A stretch of 64,000 nt of DNA from Dipteronia dyeriana (lineage: Eukaryota; Streptophyta; Magnoliopsida; Sapindales; Sapindaceae): assembly GCA_032871835.1 (NCBI GenBank), contig CM065302.1, positions 4,153,094 to 4,217,093 of the forward strand, in the 5' to 3' direction. This document shows, one piece after another, positions 22,581-35,956 of the stretch. The position numbers were made by a program, and so were the translations under genes. The notes beneath the pieces were generated by a model. That model was given only the letters and a program-made list of their open reading frames with translations. It was not told the origin of the DNA and made no database searches. Every line of letters starts with the position of its first letter. Position 1 is the first letter of the stretch.

Positions 22581-23152
22581 AACTAATCTGTGAGGAACGA
22601 AGACTAAAGAGTGAAGGTAAATATTCTGATAACTTTGCTTTGTTGGTTGATAGAAAGAAGGGAGGCTCAAAGAAGAAATACATTTGTTGGGCTTATGGAC
22701 AATCTGGACATTTAAGGAAGGATTGCAAGAATAAGAATACAAATGCGGCTAATGGCTCCAAAGAGGGGGATCCGGCAATCGCCTCTCTTGAGTATGACGA
22801 CTACAACGATGCTCTTTAAAAGGGCGTAAACATCCTTATGGCATGACCGCTAGTTGCCGTGAAAAAGGATGTATTGTTGATAGCGGGTCCACAGTTTATG
22901 CACGGGCATTGGTTAGGCGGTGATGCAAGGTGTGTGGTTGACAAGGATGCCGATGGTTGAACTAACTCCCTGGAAGCTTAACGTGAGGATTTGCACCACA
23001 AATTTCAGCAAAGTAAATTTCGACATGTGTCGGTGAAATCTTGGGATGGGTGTTCCTAAGTGATTATACTTCGTGGTGGGTATGTTGATTCTAGGTGATG
23101 ATAGTCGTAGCTATGGACGGAAGTTTTGGAAATTCTCGCCATAAGGGAGGAT
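22581..23152 (+). pseudogene. Ty1/copia gag-protease relic
   Basis: A frame at 22581-22819 reads LICEERRLKSEG, ALLVDRKKGGSKKKYICWAY and GQSGHLRKDCKNKN, the end of a copia Gag protein. Its CCHC zinc knuckle has tyrosine where the second cysteine should be. After a stop, GCIVDSGST (about 22869-22895) matches the protease active-site region. Integrase and reverse transcriptase are absent: the sequence goes within about 250 bp to a purine tract (AAGGGAGGA) and the LTR. Non-functional. Confidence 0.75.
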
Positions 23153-24038
23153 TGTTGGATATGGCTTGAATTTCCAAAGGCTACCAAACGGGATTCAACC
23201 AATGTGAATACTTTCTGGAGACGTGGGATACGTTTAGAAGTAGGAGATCCAGTTTAAGGGAGGCTTGAAGATTGGAAAGAACTGAAGGAAATGATTCTGG
23301 CAAGTACCGCGGTGTGTACCGCGGTACGGACAAGTGCCTAGACCGCGGTACATACAACAGTCGAACTCCGGTGAGATTACATGGCGTGTACCGAGGTGGA
23401 GACAATTGCACCAATCACGGTATTCGGAGCTGTGGACGATAACGATGCATGTGGTGTAGGGCGTGGGTGGCCAACCACTACCCGTACCACATCAATGGTG
23501 AATTTTGTCCAAATAGGAATGTTGCACGAAAATAGAAAATGTGTTTTCTTCTGGAAGTTCCTGTACTAATCAGATTAAGAAAGTCGTGTACTTAAAAGAA
23601 AATGATTTCTTTTAAACAAGAAGACTTGTCACAAATAGGAAATAGTATTTATGTAGAACAAGTAATTCTTGTACGTTTAGGAGTATGATTTCCTTTTATC
23701 TTATACCCCCTGTAATTCATGTAAATAGACCATAATAGCTAGGCTATTGGGTGTGGAGCAAATTAGCAAATACAAAGTGAGATCTCAAGAGAGCATTGGG
23801 TGTAATTGGGTTTTGTGTATTTTAGAGAGAGAATCCTGAGAGTGTGGATGTAACAATTTTCTACATTGTGAATCTTTCTCTTATCGTCCTAACGGCCGTG
23901 GTTTTTTCCTGATTTGGGTTTCTACGTAAAATTATTGTCTTGTGTGTGATAGAATTTATTCTCTTCATCTTAATTCTTTATTTTATTATTGTTTGTTTGT
24001 GTTCTATCTAGCATCGCTTCCACGTAATTTTGCTAACA
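23153..24038 (+). mobile_element. Copia LTR, 886 bp (3' LTR of the relic)
   Basis: It begins TGTTGGATATGG directly after a polypurine tract and ends TTTTGCTAACA, giving the TGTT...AACA termini of a long terminal repeat. The relic lies immediately upstream in the same sense, so this is the 3' LTR. No matching 5' LTR is present, so the element lost its left part. Several GTACCGCGGT-type palindromes lie at about 23300-23360. Confidence 0.75.
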
Positions 24039-25945
24039 TAGAGTTCATACCTGAAATAAACTTACAAAATAGTGTTCATTCATAAAATAAGTTCATACTA
24101 CAACAAATTCATATTAAATGAATCGACACCACCTCAATAAATTTATCACTACTAACATATCGTAAATCATCTCTCTGCCCACCATAGTTGATTATCAGCC
24201 TATAATCCATTTACCTTTAAAAAAATTATTTTACAAAAAAAATGTCAGATTTTAAGTTTTACAAAACATTTACACTTTTCTAAACATTTCACGTTTCTGG
24301 GTTCTAAACTTGAAATCATGCTTTAAATTTCTGTAAACATCTTTACATTTCAAGTTTTATCAACATTTCGAATTTTTTTTGTATCAGATTTCAAGTTCTG
24401 TTTAGAGTTGTTATAGAACATTTCATGTTTACGAACAAGTGAAACTTGAAATGTTCAGGAAAAAAATGAGAAACTTAAATTCATCAAATTCTTTACAAAA
24501 CCACACAACAGTAATGTAATAACGTTAAAATCATGTTATACTAAATGTTTAGAACTCAAAATAACAAAAATGGAAGATATTTACACCCCTTCAACCGATT
24601 TAGAGCAAATCGAAAAACTTGTTCAAAACTTAAACTTCTAAACATTTGACAATGGTGTGCTTCAAATCTTTAACAATGGTGTGCTTCTCGTTGATTTGAA
24701 GGATACAACAAATCCATTGTCCTCAATATGCATAATAAGAAGATTGGGTTTTGAGTTAAAGATGAAGATGAGAAGAGGACGATGAAAACCATGGAAAAGA
24801 TGAGAAAAAAATAAAATTAACAATGAGGGATATTTTGGTATTTTAAGGATATATACTGAAATTATTTACAAAAAGAGGTTATAATGAATAAATTTTCGTA
24901 TATGATTAAAAATAAATTTTCCATATTAAATATGGTCATTTTTAGCGATTTCTACTTAAAAATAACTGTTCGGTCATCGATTCTATTTCCTTGAGGACTT
25001 GAGATTAGGTTCGATCTACGTTGAACCGAATCAGTTCGATTTGCTTGAAGAAGATTAAAGAAAATCGGTTCAATATTGTTGATGAAGTTTGTTGGTTGGG
25101 GCATGAACTTTCTGTGGAAGGAAGAAGAAGTTTTTCTTGGGGTTGAAAGAAGTTTTTTGGGTTTTTGGTTTGAGTGAAAGAAATTTTGGTGGCGTATAGG
25201 AAGGGAGACGAGGAGAACGGCATCGACAGAGACGCGTGGAGAGAGGGGACCGATATTTTCTGACGTCAGTGCACTGACCGTGGTGTGATGGAGGATGGCC
25301 TAATGGGCATTGGAGATCTGGTGCACCGGTATTTATTACTCCCAATTAGAGGATTTCTTCTTTTTGTTTTTCTAAATTTGTTTTTGTTATGTTTTTTATT
25401 TTTAATTTTGAAATGTTCACCGGTATTCCTTCAAATCGGATGATTTGTTTTTTATAAAAAAAATATTTCTGTTATGATTTTGATTTTGATTTTTGTTTTG
25501 TTATAGTTTGATTTTTAATTTTTTTTTGTCACAATTTGATGTTGGAGATCACACCAGTGTCCAGTATTCCTTCAAAGTGGAGGATTTTATTTTTCTACTA
25601 CAATTTTATTTTAAAATTTTCTATTACAATTTTTTTTTTTTTTGTTATAAATGATAATCGGTGTTTGACAATAAGCGCCTAGGCTAGACGCTTCCCGATC
25701 GTCTCGATTAGGATAAAATCGTCCGTATTAGACAGTGGGAAAAAACACGAACGATTTTTTTTTTTTTGCATTTAATTAAATGTTAAAGGAAGGGTAATTT
25801 AGTACTTTTCAATCAATGTTAAAACCACCATTAAAGTTAACGGTGGTCAAACGGGTCAAGGGTATTTTCCCGTAAATAAATCCAAAAGTTCAATACGGTA
25901 GTGATATTTCAAATTTTGAGGTTGTGTTGTTGTAATTTACCCTAT

Positions 25946-27419
25946 ATAATGCCATAATACAAACCCAAACTATAATAATAAATATATAATCAAAGAATTA
26001 TATAGCATTCACATTAATACCTTTCACCGTTGGAAATCCGAATCGTACATAGGAAGTGGGATCGTGAGTGGGTTGTATAATTGGTCGGAGAACAATCACA
26101 TATTTTAAAATATTCAAATTTTATCAATCTGATGATTATATATGAAGCAAATTCAAATTTCTCCCTTCGACAACACCATTTTGTTATGGTGTTCAAGGTG
26201 TGGTAAGTTGTGACAAAATATCATGCTCAATTAAGTGATCCAAAAACTCAGTATCAGTTTATTCACCTCCTCGTATATCACTCTTGATATTGTATGCTCT
26301 GAAAAACTCAGATGATCTTGATAATCAATAGCACACTCTGCTATTTATAAGGTACAGACTTCTATTTGGATGGATTCTAATAATCAAATTTAAATAATAT
26401 TTAAAATCAATATCTTATTTATCTATTTAACCATTTATCTGATCGATTTGAATTTAACATAATAATCGCTATCTCTAATAATTTAAATTTAAACCATTAG
26501 GTGGTTTAATCGATATAAAGGGTCTTATCGATCAAGTGAATATGATTGATTATCATGATACATTTACACTTGTTGCAAATCAAATCTTATCACAGTTAGT
26601 ATCTTACTTTTCTATTGATGTTGTCAAGAATTGAAATCTTTATCAGTTGGATGGGAATAACTGATAAATACAAATATCATCATTGATTTAACATAAATAT
26701 AAATATCTCATGTTTAAATTCATATAACTCAATTTTATTATATTATTATTGATTTAAAATATAAGATTAAGTAAAATATTTTAAAAACAATTTGTTTCTC
26801 TTTTCAACCTAATCCTGGAACAAACATCTAAACTTCGAACCTAGAACAAACCCTTAAAACTCATAATTTTTGCCATCTACTTCTTTTTGTCAATCCTTTT
26901 TCTTCATTACCATCATAAACTCATCCAAAAATACAACCAATATGTATTAATTTGAATTTTATGTATTTTTTTAATTTAGTAATTTGAATGTCAAGATGTA
27001 TTAATTTCAGAGTTTCTGTCTGTTATACATACCAGTGCATCAACCCCTACGATGCATTGTCTTTATTGATATCCGCATGTGCAGATGATGGAAGAAGAAC
27101 CCAGTTACTACACAACACATTTATTTAAGCGATCGAATGAAATTATGTCTAAATTGAGGAATTAATCATATTGGAAGTGTAAAATGATGATATTATCCCT
27201 TAATAAACATACACTTTTCAGTGTTAATCAGCAGTCCATTCAAAGAGATAATAAGAGAAAAAACATAACACTTCATTAAATGAGTTGGACTGCTATATTG
27301 GAATGTATATATTTTTGAGACAATTTTTTTGGAAGAATAGCATTTCCCTAAATAATTATATTATTTTGTCATCCATTGCTAAGTCAAGAAGATGTCAAAT
27401 CCTCTGTCTTATTCTTATT
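25946..27419. other. No gene recognised
   Basis: AT-rich. The segment 26960-27060 is a diverged relative of the sequence that follows the ankyrin gene (30665-30765) and of 211-300. No open frame of interest. Confidence 0.55.
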
Positions 27420-27427
27420 GCCATTTC

Positions 27428-28096
27428 TAGGGGTGAGCATAAAAACCGGAACCGAATTGAACCGAACCGAAAAAAAGTGTTTGGTTCAGTTCATAGTTTC
27501 TATTCGGTTTGAAACCGATTTAAAAATTAAAAACTGAATTGAATTCGGTTCGGTTTCGGTTTTGGACATAACAAAACAAAACCGAACCGAACAGAATAAA
27601 CTGAATTGTTTTAATTAATTATTTTGTAAGGTTCAATTTTATTATGGATTGTTTGTTGATGATGTTTTATTTTTGAACTACATTATATACTATATTTTTT
27701 TTTACTTTTATTTATAGAAGTTATGATGATTTTATATTCTGATTAAGTATGTTGACCGAATATTATTGAAATTTTAGATTTGGATTCTAAATTGGATTGT
27801 ATTTTGTTTAAATTACGTTTACATATTATGCTATCTTAAAAAAGTTTAAGCCTAAATACAAAAAATGCAACTTAAAAGCCTAAAAAAAAAAAAAAACATA
27901 TTAATAAACCTTTAAAGCCTAATAGGTCCAAAACCGAATTGAACCGAATCGAACCGAACCGAGATAATGGTGTTCGGTTCAATTCGGTTTCAGGTTTAAA
28001 CGGTTCAAACCGATTCACATTTTTAAAAGACGAATATATACCGGTTCAATATGGTTTTGATCAAAACCGAACCGAACCGAACCATACTCACCTCTA
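27428..28096. mobile_element. hAT-type MITE, 669 bp
   Basis: Termini TAGGGGTGAGCA and, from the other end, TAGAGGTGAGTA are inverted repeats flanked by an exact 8-bp direct repeat GCCATTTC (27420-27427, 28097-28104), the hAT target-site length. The internal sequence is rich in AACCGAACCGAA on both strands (GGTTCGGTT inverted), giving a large hairpin. The right 50 bp of the duplicate insertion are at positions 1-50. Confidence 0.9.
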
Positions 28097-28154
28097 GCCA
28101 TTTCATATTACAACTCCACTTTCTCATTCAATAGCAGATGCACACTCTTATGAC

Positions 28155-28230
<76 letters not shown>
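28155..28230. repeat. (ATT)n microsatellite
   Basis: About 76 bp of ATT repeats with one ACT interruption; counterpart of 110-148. Confidence 0.9.
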
Positions 28231-28231
<1 letters not shown>

Positions 28232-29001
28232 AAGATTTTCGGATAATTTTTATTTAATAAAAATCTTATAATTTATAATTTATAATTAATATGTTTTTTT
28301 TAAATTAATGATAAATAAATTGTTTATAGGTTATAATATGAAATAAAAAATTCTAACTTAAATGATAATTATCGAGAAGAATTAGTATTAAATTTTAATA
28401 TTTTTTAGTTAATCTACCGAGCGCGTTTTTATTGTTTTTATTTTTAGAATACTACTTTTAGTATAACTTACTAGACATGTTTTCGAATTTTAAAATTGAA
28501 ATAAAAGAAACTATTTTTTTTTTTTGAGTAAAAAATAAAAAATACTTGAAGGATATACCCTTAATCTCTTGAGTCAACAACGGTAGGGCACTTATCGATT
28601 ATTATAATAACATAATGGTTGTGATCATGACGTATATGTGCTTACGTATTAAAGAGGTTTCAAATATTCAAAATAATAATAATATAATTATATATATATT
28701 CAAACAATTTGGGCGTGACTGAAAAATGTTGCTGTTTCAAATTTCACACTTTCTCCTAGTCCGGCAGTACCTTCTGTCGTTTTTGCAAGAATTCATAGAC
28801 AGGTAGGTCCACTTAGTAGTAGTACTGTAGTATCTCACCTAGTATACTTGAATTAAATTTAAAACTACGCGCGTGTATGTATACTTGACGAACAGCCTTA
28901 TAAATTATGTATGATTTGTAGATATCCATCCTACTCAATATAACTTAACTTACACAATACACACTACCAAAGCTAGCATTGAAAATTCCTATCAAATACA
29001 A

Positions 29002-30574
29002 ATGGAGAAGAGGATCTATGAAGCAGCGGTAGAGGGCAGTGTAATTTCCTTGCTTAACTTGCTTCAAGAAGATGCTCTTGTTCTCGATAGGTTCATGGTG
29101 GGTTGTTATCCGGAGACACCTCTGCACATAGCTTCCATGCTTGGACATTTAGATTTTGTGCAGGAAATTCTAAATCGAAAGCCTGAGTTGGCTGGAGAGC
29201 TTGATGCCCGGAAATCATCACCACTTCACTTGGCAACTGCAAAAGGTTATCTTGAAATTGTAAGGAAATTAGTATCAGTCAACCCTGAAATGTGCTTTGC
29301 TCATGATCGTGATGGGAGAAACTCTCTGCATATAGCAACCATCAAAGGTCACATTAGTGTTTTGAGGGAGTTGGTTAATGTGAGACCACAGGCAGCTCGA
29401 ATGTCGATTGCTGATCGAGGTGAGACCATTTTGCATTTATGTGTGAGATATAGCCAGCTCGAGATTTTGAAGTTGTTGGTGGAGACAATTGGTGATAATT
29501 TGTTTCTGAATTCCAAGGACGAAGACGGCAACACTATATTGCATACTGCTGCAGCAGATAAACAAGTTGAGGTATATATGCTTTAAGATATTTAAAGATT
29601 TAATTTACAAATATATTCTTATCTTTAAAAGGACGTACATTTTTGGTGTAAGTGGATTTTTTTTATTTTTAAGTGGGACGCAGTTAACTGATTCTGTATC
29701 ATTTACATGATATTATATTTTTAATATGTACAACCCATTTATTAAATGTTTAAAATCGAATATGCAGGTAATGGAGTATTTGATTATTAAAACTGCAATA
29801 GAGGTGAATGCTATTAATGCATATGGCTTCACAGCTTTAGATCTTTCCGCACAATCAAGCAGAAAAGATGAAAAAGATTGGGAGATTGCGGAGTTGCTTC
29901 GACGCTCTGGGGCTAAGCATTCAAAGGATATTCATTTATCAGCACATGAACCTGGCACCACACAGATGGCCAGAACCTTAACGCCCCATGAAAATCATCA
30001 TACTAATAATGCATTACAGCCACGGAACCAAGGTCGTGGAAATGTTGATGAGACGAAGAAGGATTGGGCTGAAAAAATGAGTAGTGCGTTGATGGTTGTA
30101 GCATCATTGATTGCTACCATGGCATTCCAGGTTGCTGTAAACCCTCCGGGTGGTGTATGGCAAGACGACAACAAGGGGCATACTGCAGGGAAGTCTATTT
30201 TCGCTGACCGTGACACTGATTATAGTGTTTTCCTGGGTTTTGACACCATAGGTTTTCTGGCATCCCTTAGTATCATATTATTGCTGATAAGCGGCTTACC
30301 AATCGGTCGTAAATTTTTTATTTGGATTTTAATGGTGATCGTGTGGATTGCAATATCATCACTCGCATTCACTTATGCAGTTGCCATATCTGCCCTCTCG
30401 GATTGGGATACAGCGATAAAGGTTGTACGTATTGTAGTACTTCTTTGGGCTGTGTTGATGGGACTTCTTCTTCTTGTGCATACAATACGTCTTATAGTGA
30501 AGATGATAAAATATGTTAAAAAGTCAAGAAGGCAAGGAAGGCAAGGAAGGCAACCATCTGGGAATACAGCCTGA
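29002..30574 (+). CDS. Ankyrin-repeat protein with PGG domain (BDA1/ITN1 type)
   Basis: Two exons, 29002-29571 and 29768-30574, joined in phase 0 at a GTATAT donor and ATGCAG acceptor, give 458 residues. About five ankyrin repeats (residues 35-205) show TPLHIA, SPLHLATAKGYLEIV, NSLHIATIKGH and NTILHTAAADKQVEV. A basic linker leads to the PGG domain (from about residue 286: KKDWAEKMSSALMVVASLIA, NPPGG at about 315) and four predicted membrane helices, then a basic Arg/Gly/Lys tail. Plant relatives of this type act at the plasma membrane in immunity and salt response; this role is inferred from the family. The start fits the usual short N-terminus (MEKRIYEAAVEGS). The corresponding gene has been deleted from copy 1 of the segmental duplication. 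Confidence 0.9.
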
Positions 30575-31462
30575 ATGAATATAAGCAACGAAACATGAAT
30601 AAGCAACGAAGCTGCGCACTTTTCTCTAGTGTGGATCGGATTTCATGCTTCTTTTTTATTTTTATTTTTTTGAATGTAGTAATTTAAATGTCAAGATGTA
30701 TTATTTTCATCATTTCTATTTATTATACATATTTATGTGTCAACATGTACGATGTACCGATTTTATTTAATAAAATTATTTAAAATATTGTGTTTAATGC
30801 TATTTTATTTTATGGTAGACAAAAAAAATGGTGAATTAATAATTAAGCAAATTGAACGTAAAATAATATTTATTTTCGATCCATCATCCTTTCTTTATAT
30901 TGTTATGTTGAGAACAATAATAATTTATAGATTTAATCATATTATCAAAATACATTTAAAAAAATTAATTAAAAAATAAAATAAAATAGGAAAACTAATT
31001 TAATATTTTTTTAAACAAAAAGGCAACAAGGTACTGAAAAACTAATGATTGAAATAACATGCTTGAGTGGATGTAACGAATGTCTGGTAAAGAACCTAAA
31101 GGAAAGACTAATCGACTCTTAAAGCATAGGCTGATAGTTTGATATAAAGGAAGACATGATTGTAACGATCTATATTAACGGGAAACCTAAAGGGAAGACT
31201 GATTGACAATTGAGGCATATGATGAAAGTTTGATACAATGAAATACATGTTTGCGATGACCTGTAATTTGTAGAAAAAGATTGTTAAGAGAGATTAATAT
31301 ATAGAAAAACAAATCAAATCATATTTAAAAATTAATTAAGATCATAGTATTAAGGTTTTGAATGATACTCTAACAAACACATTTCTAACTGGTATTACCA
31401 TTTTGATTAGTTTGATATGATATACTTATAAAACCAAAAACCAAAACACATAAAAATCAAAT

Positions 31463-32205
31463 GGGCAATTACCAATTATGTCTTGGACTTTTTTTTAAAA
31501 AAAAATTCAAGTCGTTTGCGATTTTTATAAAAGTGACTAAATTTGTTCTCACATTTTTTTCAAGTGTCAAATTAGTCCCTCTCTTTTTAGAAGTGACCAA
31601 ATTAGCCTCTCTAACGATTTAACATTGTTAAATATAACAGTTGATTTTAGTTTTTTTAGTTAAAGTACATAAATACCCTTTATTTGTCATATTATTGCAA
31701 AGTTATTTTATTTTTTATACATTAAATTTACCATTATAATCACAACAAAATCCAAAAATATTATTAATGAACCACCGGTTGTATATTTTTTAGTTAAAAT
31801 TATCTAAAAAAAATCTAAAAATGTTTTAGTAAAACAATGTCAATTATACCCTTATTTTATAAATAAAGTTACTATTTATTTAGTCTTTTACCATTTTTAG
31901 ATAACTGTTTTTTTTAATATACAAGCATTGTTTTCAAAAGTATTGAAAAATCAAAACCCAAAAATAAAATAAACAAAAATATACACGTGTTAAAAAAATT
32001 GTGCATGTGTCATTATTATATTGTTTAGGAATAAAGTATAATTTTATCCCTACACGATTAAAATTGACTGACGAAACTTAATTAGATGGACTAATTTGGC
32101 AGTTGGAAAAAATGTAATGACCAATTTGGTCATTTTTGTAAAAGTCACAAATAACTTGGAATTTTTGTTTTTAAAAAAAATGCAAGATCTAATTGGTAAT
32201 TGCCC
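31463..32205. mobile_element. Mutator-type MITE, duplicate of 1009-1752
   Basis: Same termini GGGCAATTACCA, flanked by AAATCAAAT (31454-31462) and AAATCAAAG (32206-32214). Confidence 0.85.
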
Positions 32206-32214
32206 AAATCAAAG

Positions 32215-34495
32215 AGCGTAAGCATAATTTAAAAGAAAGAGCAATAGGAGATTTTTACGGGTACTGAATCTATCATTTACTTATGCCTAGAAAAAAAAGG
32301 ATTATTGTGTAGAACAATCAAAAAATGAATTTATATAAACTCTTTAATTACATGTCTAAGAGAAAAAGGGATAGGAAGATGAAATGAGAGGAATAATACA
32401 ATTATATATAGAGCAATGATACTTTACCCAAATTTGGTGTCCAAATTCGAGCTAGGAAGCAATGAGCTTATAGAGAAGGCCATCTTCAACGGTTGTCTCC
32501 TTTAAACTCTTTTCTTTGTATATCTTGTTGTCTTTTATATGTAATCCTCACTTGGGAATGTTTGTAAACCTATATGTGCTCAATATATGTGATGTTTGTT
32601 GTTATATTCATTTGGATTTTGATTCATTCATGTTATTATTGAATAATCTCTTATCTTAATATGCTTGTGTATGGAGATTGAAAATTAATATGTATTCATT
32701 GATGAGTTTTGATCCATTTGTTTGTGTATGTTGATAGAAGGTCGAAATTAACTTGTATGAATGAGTTTGAGTGTGTATGTGTGTTTCATTGTGCCTATGG
32801 AGGGTCAATCCGGGAAAGAATGAATGAAATTTGTTCTATGCATGACATTTGCTAGAGTAGGTTTTGGCTAGATGTTCATATGCTTCATGGTTGGAACTAG
32901 GGGCACAATTGTCCTATCATGACCTTTGGGGAGTGATTTATGTTTTCGAATCCCTTATTAAGAGAACAAGCCCTTAACTTGAATTAGAAGTGCTTAATGC
33001 TTAGACTGATTCTTTGTTCATGTGCTTAGCGGGTCTTTGGCCTTAAGATACAATTGTTCTATCCATAACCTTTTGAAGAGTGATGATTTGATTTTGGTTT
33101 TTCTTAATCAACGAATGATTCTTAATAAGAGATGGTTTGGTTTCGGAACTTCTTAATCATGAGAACGAGCCCCTAAATTATAGGATGTCCTTCATTGTCT
33201 AACAACCACTGGTTATGCATTTAAGTATGGTGAGCTTATATACCTTGTGTGATCATTATCCCACATCTCTTATATCCAACCTTTTATTATTTGTCATTTT
33301 AAACATCATTCGCACCCCTCCATATTCCTTTTATTTTATTTGCATTTTTTATATGTATTCTTATTCATATGCTTTCAGTAAACACTAGAACGTAAGACGG
33401 TCGACGGATAACACTTTCCTGTGGACAATACTCTCACTTGTTACTTTACTTGTTTTCCAAACTTTCGAGCATATTGCGTAAAAACTTTATAAATATCCTT
33501 TTGAATAGCAATTTGGTAACGATACAAAAAACGAGTATCAAAGGATCACTCCACCCTGAACCCGCCCCATTGTCATCCCTAACTTTGAAGACTTTAACTG
33601 TAGTAATTATTATTCCTTTGAAAAGCCTAGGTTGTGCAAACACACTTTTATCATGTATACATGTCCTGCATCGTTATGCAACACTTGTTAACACACTAGT
33701 CATGTATCTGTGTCCTGAAGGTTGCATCGTTGTGCAACACTTGATAACACACTTGATTTGTATGCTATTTCATTTTTGTGTGTTGTGTTTTTTGATTGTC
33801 GCATGTACCTCTTTCAAAATTATATTTCCAAGACGCTTTGGATGCTAATTTTTGAGGTTGACCATGTCTTTTTGGATGCTTTTCGAGGTTGATTGTTTCA
33901 TTCGGAGTGTGTTATGAGACCTGTTAAGATCAACGAGTATATATACAGTTTGGATATCTATTCCCATAGTGAAATATATATACTCTCACAATATCGGCTG
34001 CAGGTTCTAAAATATATATGATGGGACTCAAATCACTTACCACTGAAATAGAAATTGAGATGTACTAATATCAACCTAGATTTTGAGCACACGATTTCTT
34101 CTATATGACGTCTGAGAATTCAAGATTTGAATCTGAATGTCTACACCCCGGTAATTTCAATGTGAATGACGGCTTAAGTATAAACAAAGCTTGTACTCAC
34201 CTATACAAGATATCAATTTAAAAGCACTTCCGAATAATATTACAAACGAAAATACTAACAAGATACATAATTCATAAACCAATTAAGATCTTCTGTAAAC
34301 TAAATCACTACTAAACAAACACAATTGTCCATTGTAGGCCAATCTTCAGCTGATTTTAACATACATCTAAAGGCCAGCTCTGTAAAAACTTTTATTTTCT
34401 GCTCATTTTCAGAACTAATTTTCCATTAGACAAATAATTTTTGTAATTCAAATAGTTTAAAATCTAATAATTTCATTGCCTAGCATGCAAACCAG
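32215..34495. other. Intergenic, no gene recognised
   Basis: Counterpart of 1762-4070. An open frame at 33438-33848 (136 residues) is broken in copy 1 and has no recognisable domain, so it is not called. Confidence 0.55.
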
Positions 34496-34504
34496 GTTGT
34501 ATAC

Positions 34505-34925
34505 ACCACACTTCTTATTAAAATGTGTTGTGCTCATGCAATCCGAAGAAAGATAACCTGCGGTTCCTTTCTATCCATCTCTTGTGCGAGAGTTTCACTG
34601 GCATCAAATCAAATAGTTTAACAACACATTTTCCATCGAATAAGATATTTGATAGTTTGACACATCTGAAAACGATTGGTATAGAAAATTCAACGTGGAG
34701 ATATGCAACTGCATCTGAAATGGCTATCTCCATACCGATTTTTAACTTCTATGTGGTCTGTCCACAATAAAGGCTCGAAAACATGGTTGATGACCATTAA
34801 TCAAAACACTATCAGCCAAAGTGCGTACTCTACTGATTCGAAAACTGGAATAGGAATTCGAGTTTCGAAACAACATCCGATCAACTTCAGGGGTCTAGGA
34901 CATTCTTTCTTTCGATGCATTTGCG
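34505..34925 (-). pseudogene. Receptor-like kinase relic, copy 2
   Basis: Counterpart of 4080-4485. Here the catalytic-loop region stays open: MEIAISDAVAYLHVEFSIPI, then FRCVKLSNILFDGKCVVKLF at about 34600-34733. The usual HRD is replaced by FRC, and the Mg-binding DFG by FDL. ZED1-related pseudokinases also depart from HRD, but here the flanking sequence is frameshifted and most of the kinase is missing, so it is a relic rather than a decoy gene. Confidence 0.68.
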
Positions 34926-35499
34926 AGGCAAATATGCAGCGCTAATAAGAATATTTAAAACAACAAACACAATTATGAGAGAAAGCATAACAAGTATATA
35001 TAAATTAAAGCAGTACTGGTTTTGTAGTCACCAATGTAAGATTATCTATTCCCTTCCTCCTCAATAGCTTGAAATAATAATTCATATTAGAAATCTAGTC
35101 TGAGCTATGGATGCAGAGTGCAGCCACACAAAATATGAAACACCAAATTCAAATCATTCCTTGTATGTTTTCAGAGCAGTTGAACAAAACAACAAATTCC
35201 CAACTGATCGAGTCCTACCACCAACAGCTCAATAGCTTGAAATAATAATTCATATAAGAAATCTAGCTATTACAAGGTCTCTTCATGTGCAAGTAATATG
35301 GATGCAAAGTGCAAACAAACAAGATCATGAAACACCAAATTCAATTGATTCCTTGTATGTTTTCAGAGCAGTACTTGAACACATAACACCTAACAACCAA
35401 ACAAATTTCGATATCCAACAAAAACAATAAAGTCGAGAGCTTTTGAACAAAACACCACCAAATTCCCAACTGAGTCCTACCATTATTAACACTCCCTAA

Positions 35500-35922
35500 T
35501 CAACTTCCATGGGCCTTTGTTGCCTCCATTATTCTAATCAGCAAGCGACCGCAGTTGGATAGGGAAGTTTTTCTGAAAATAATAATAATAATAATAATCA
35601 ATTACAAGCTATATAAATATAACAAGAATAAATAAAAATGAAATTAGTTACCTTGATGTGGGTGTGGATCCTGTTCTTGTTCAAATGAATGGATTGTTGT
35701 ACATCAGATTCTTCCGTTGATAGAATCCCATAATGATTTTTAATATCTTCCAAAACTTGACGTACAATCTGATTTATATTCTTCATAGAAGCTTTGTTAA
35801 ATGGCTGCCAATCCGGAGGAGGTTTACACACTAGCATCACATACTCTTGAAGACCAAAAACATATGGATCAACTGTCTCTCCAAAATCTTCCTTGGTTGT
35901 CTCTTCAAAGTTTGAAAAATAA

Positions 35923-35925
<3 letters not shown>
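35500..35925 (-). pseudogene. Coiled-coil gene, copy 2, 5' deleted
   Basis: The two downstream exons of the gene at 5050-6076 are kept (QEYVMLVCKPPPDWQPFNKA at about 35770-35860, then ENFPIQLWSLAD near 35560-35580), with a few substitutions. The first exon, with start codon and coiled coil, has been removed together with about 860 bp. The long TA run at 35928-35955 sits at the edge of the remaining exon. Confidence 0.65.

Positions 35926-35956
<31 letters not shown>

Larger units (their letters stand above)
21826..25945. mobile_element. About 4.1-kb element with inverted termini, MULE-like
   Basis: The left end AGGGTAAATTGCAATGAC and the reverse complement of the right end, AGGGTAAATTACAACAAC, match. 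The similarity continues inward through TATTGAACTTTTGG and ACCCGTTTGACCAC(A/C)GTT. The exact target duplication cannot be read because both flanks are AT-only. The interior has no transposase but contains a copia relic with an LTR (22581-24038), tandem CTTCATCG motifs (22235-22490) and a second, inner pair of inverted segments (about 22060-22130 and 24860-24920). Confidence 0.6.

Noticed and set aside
33438..33848. 136-residue open frame in copy 2 of the duplication
   Set aside because: The matching region in copy 1 (2988-3443) is split by stops and a frame change, and no domain is visible, so there is no sign of selection on the protein.
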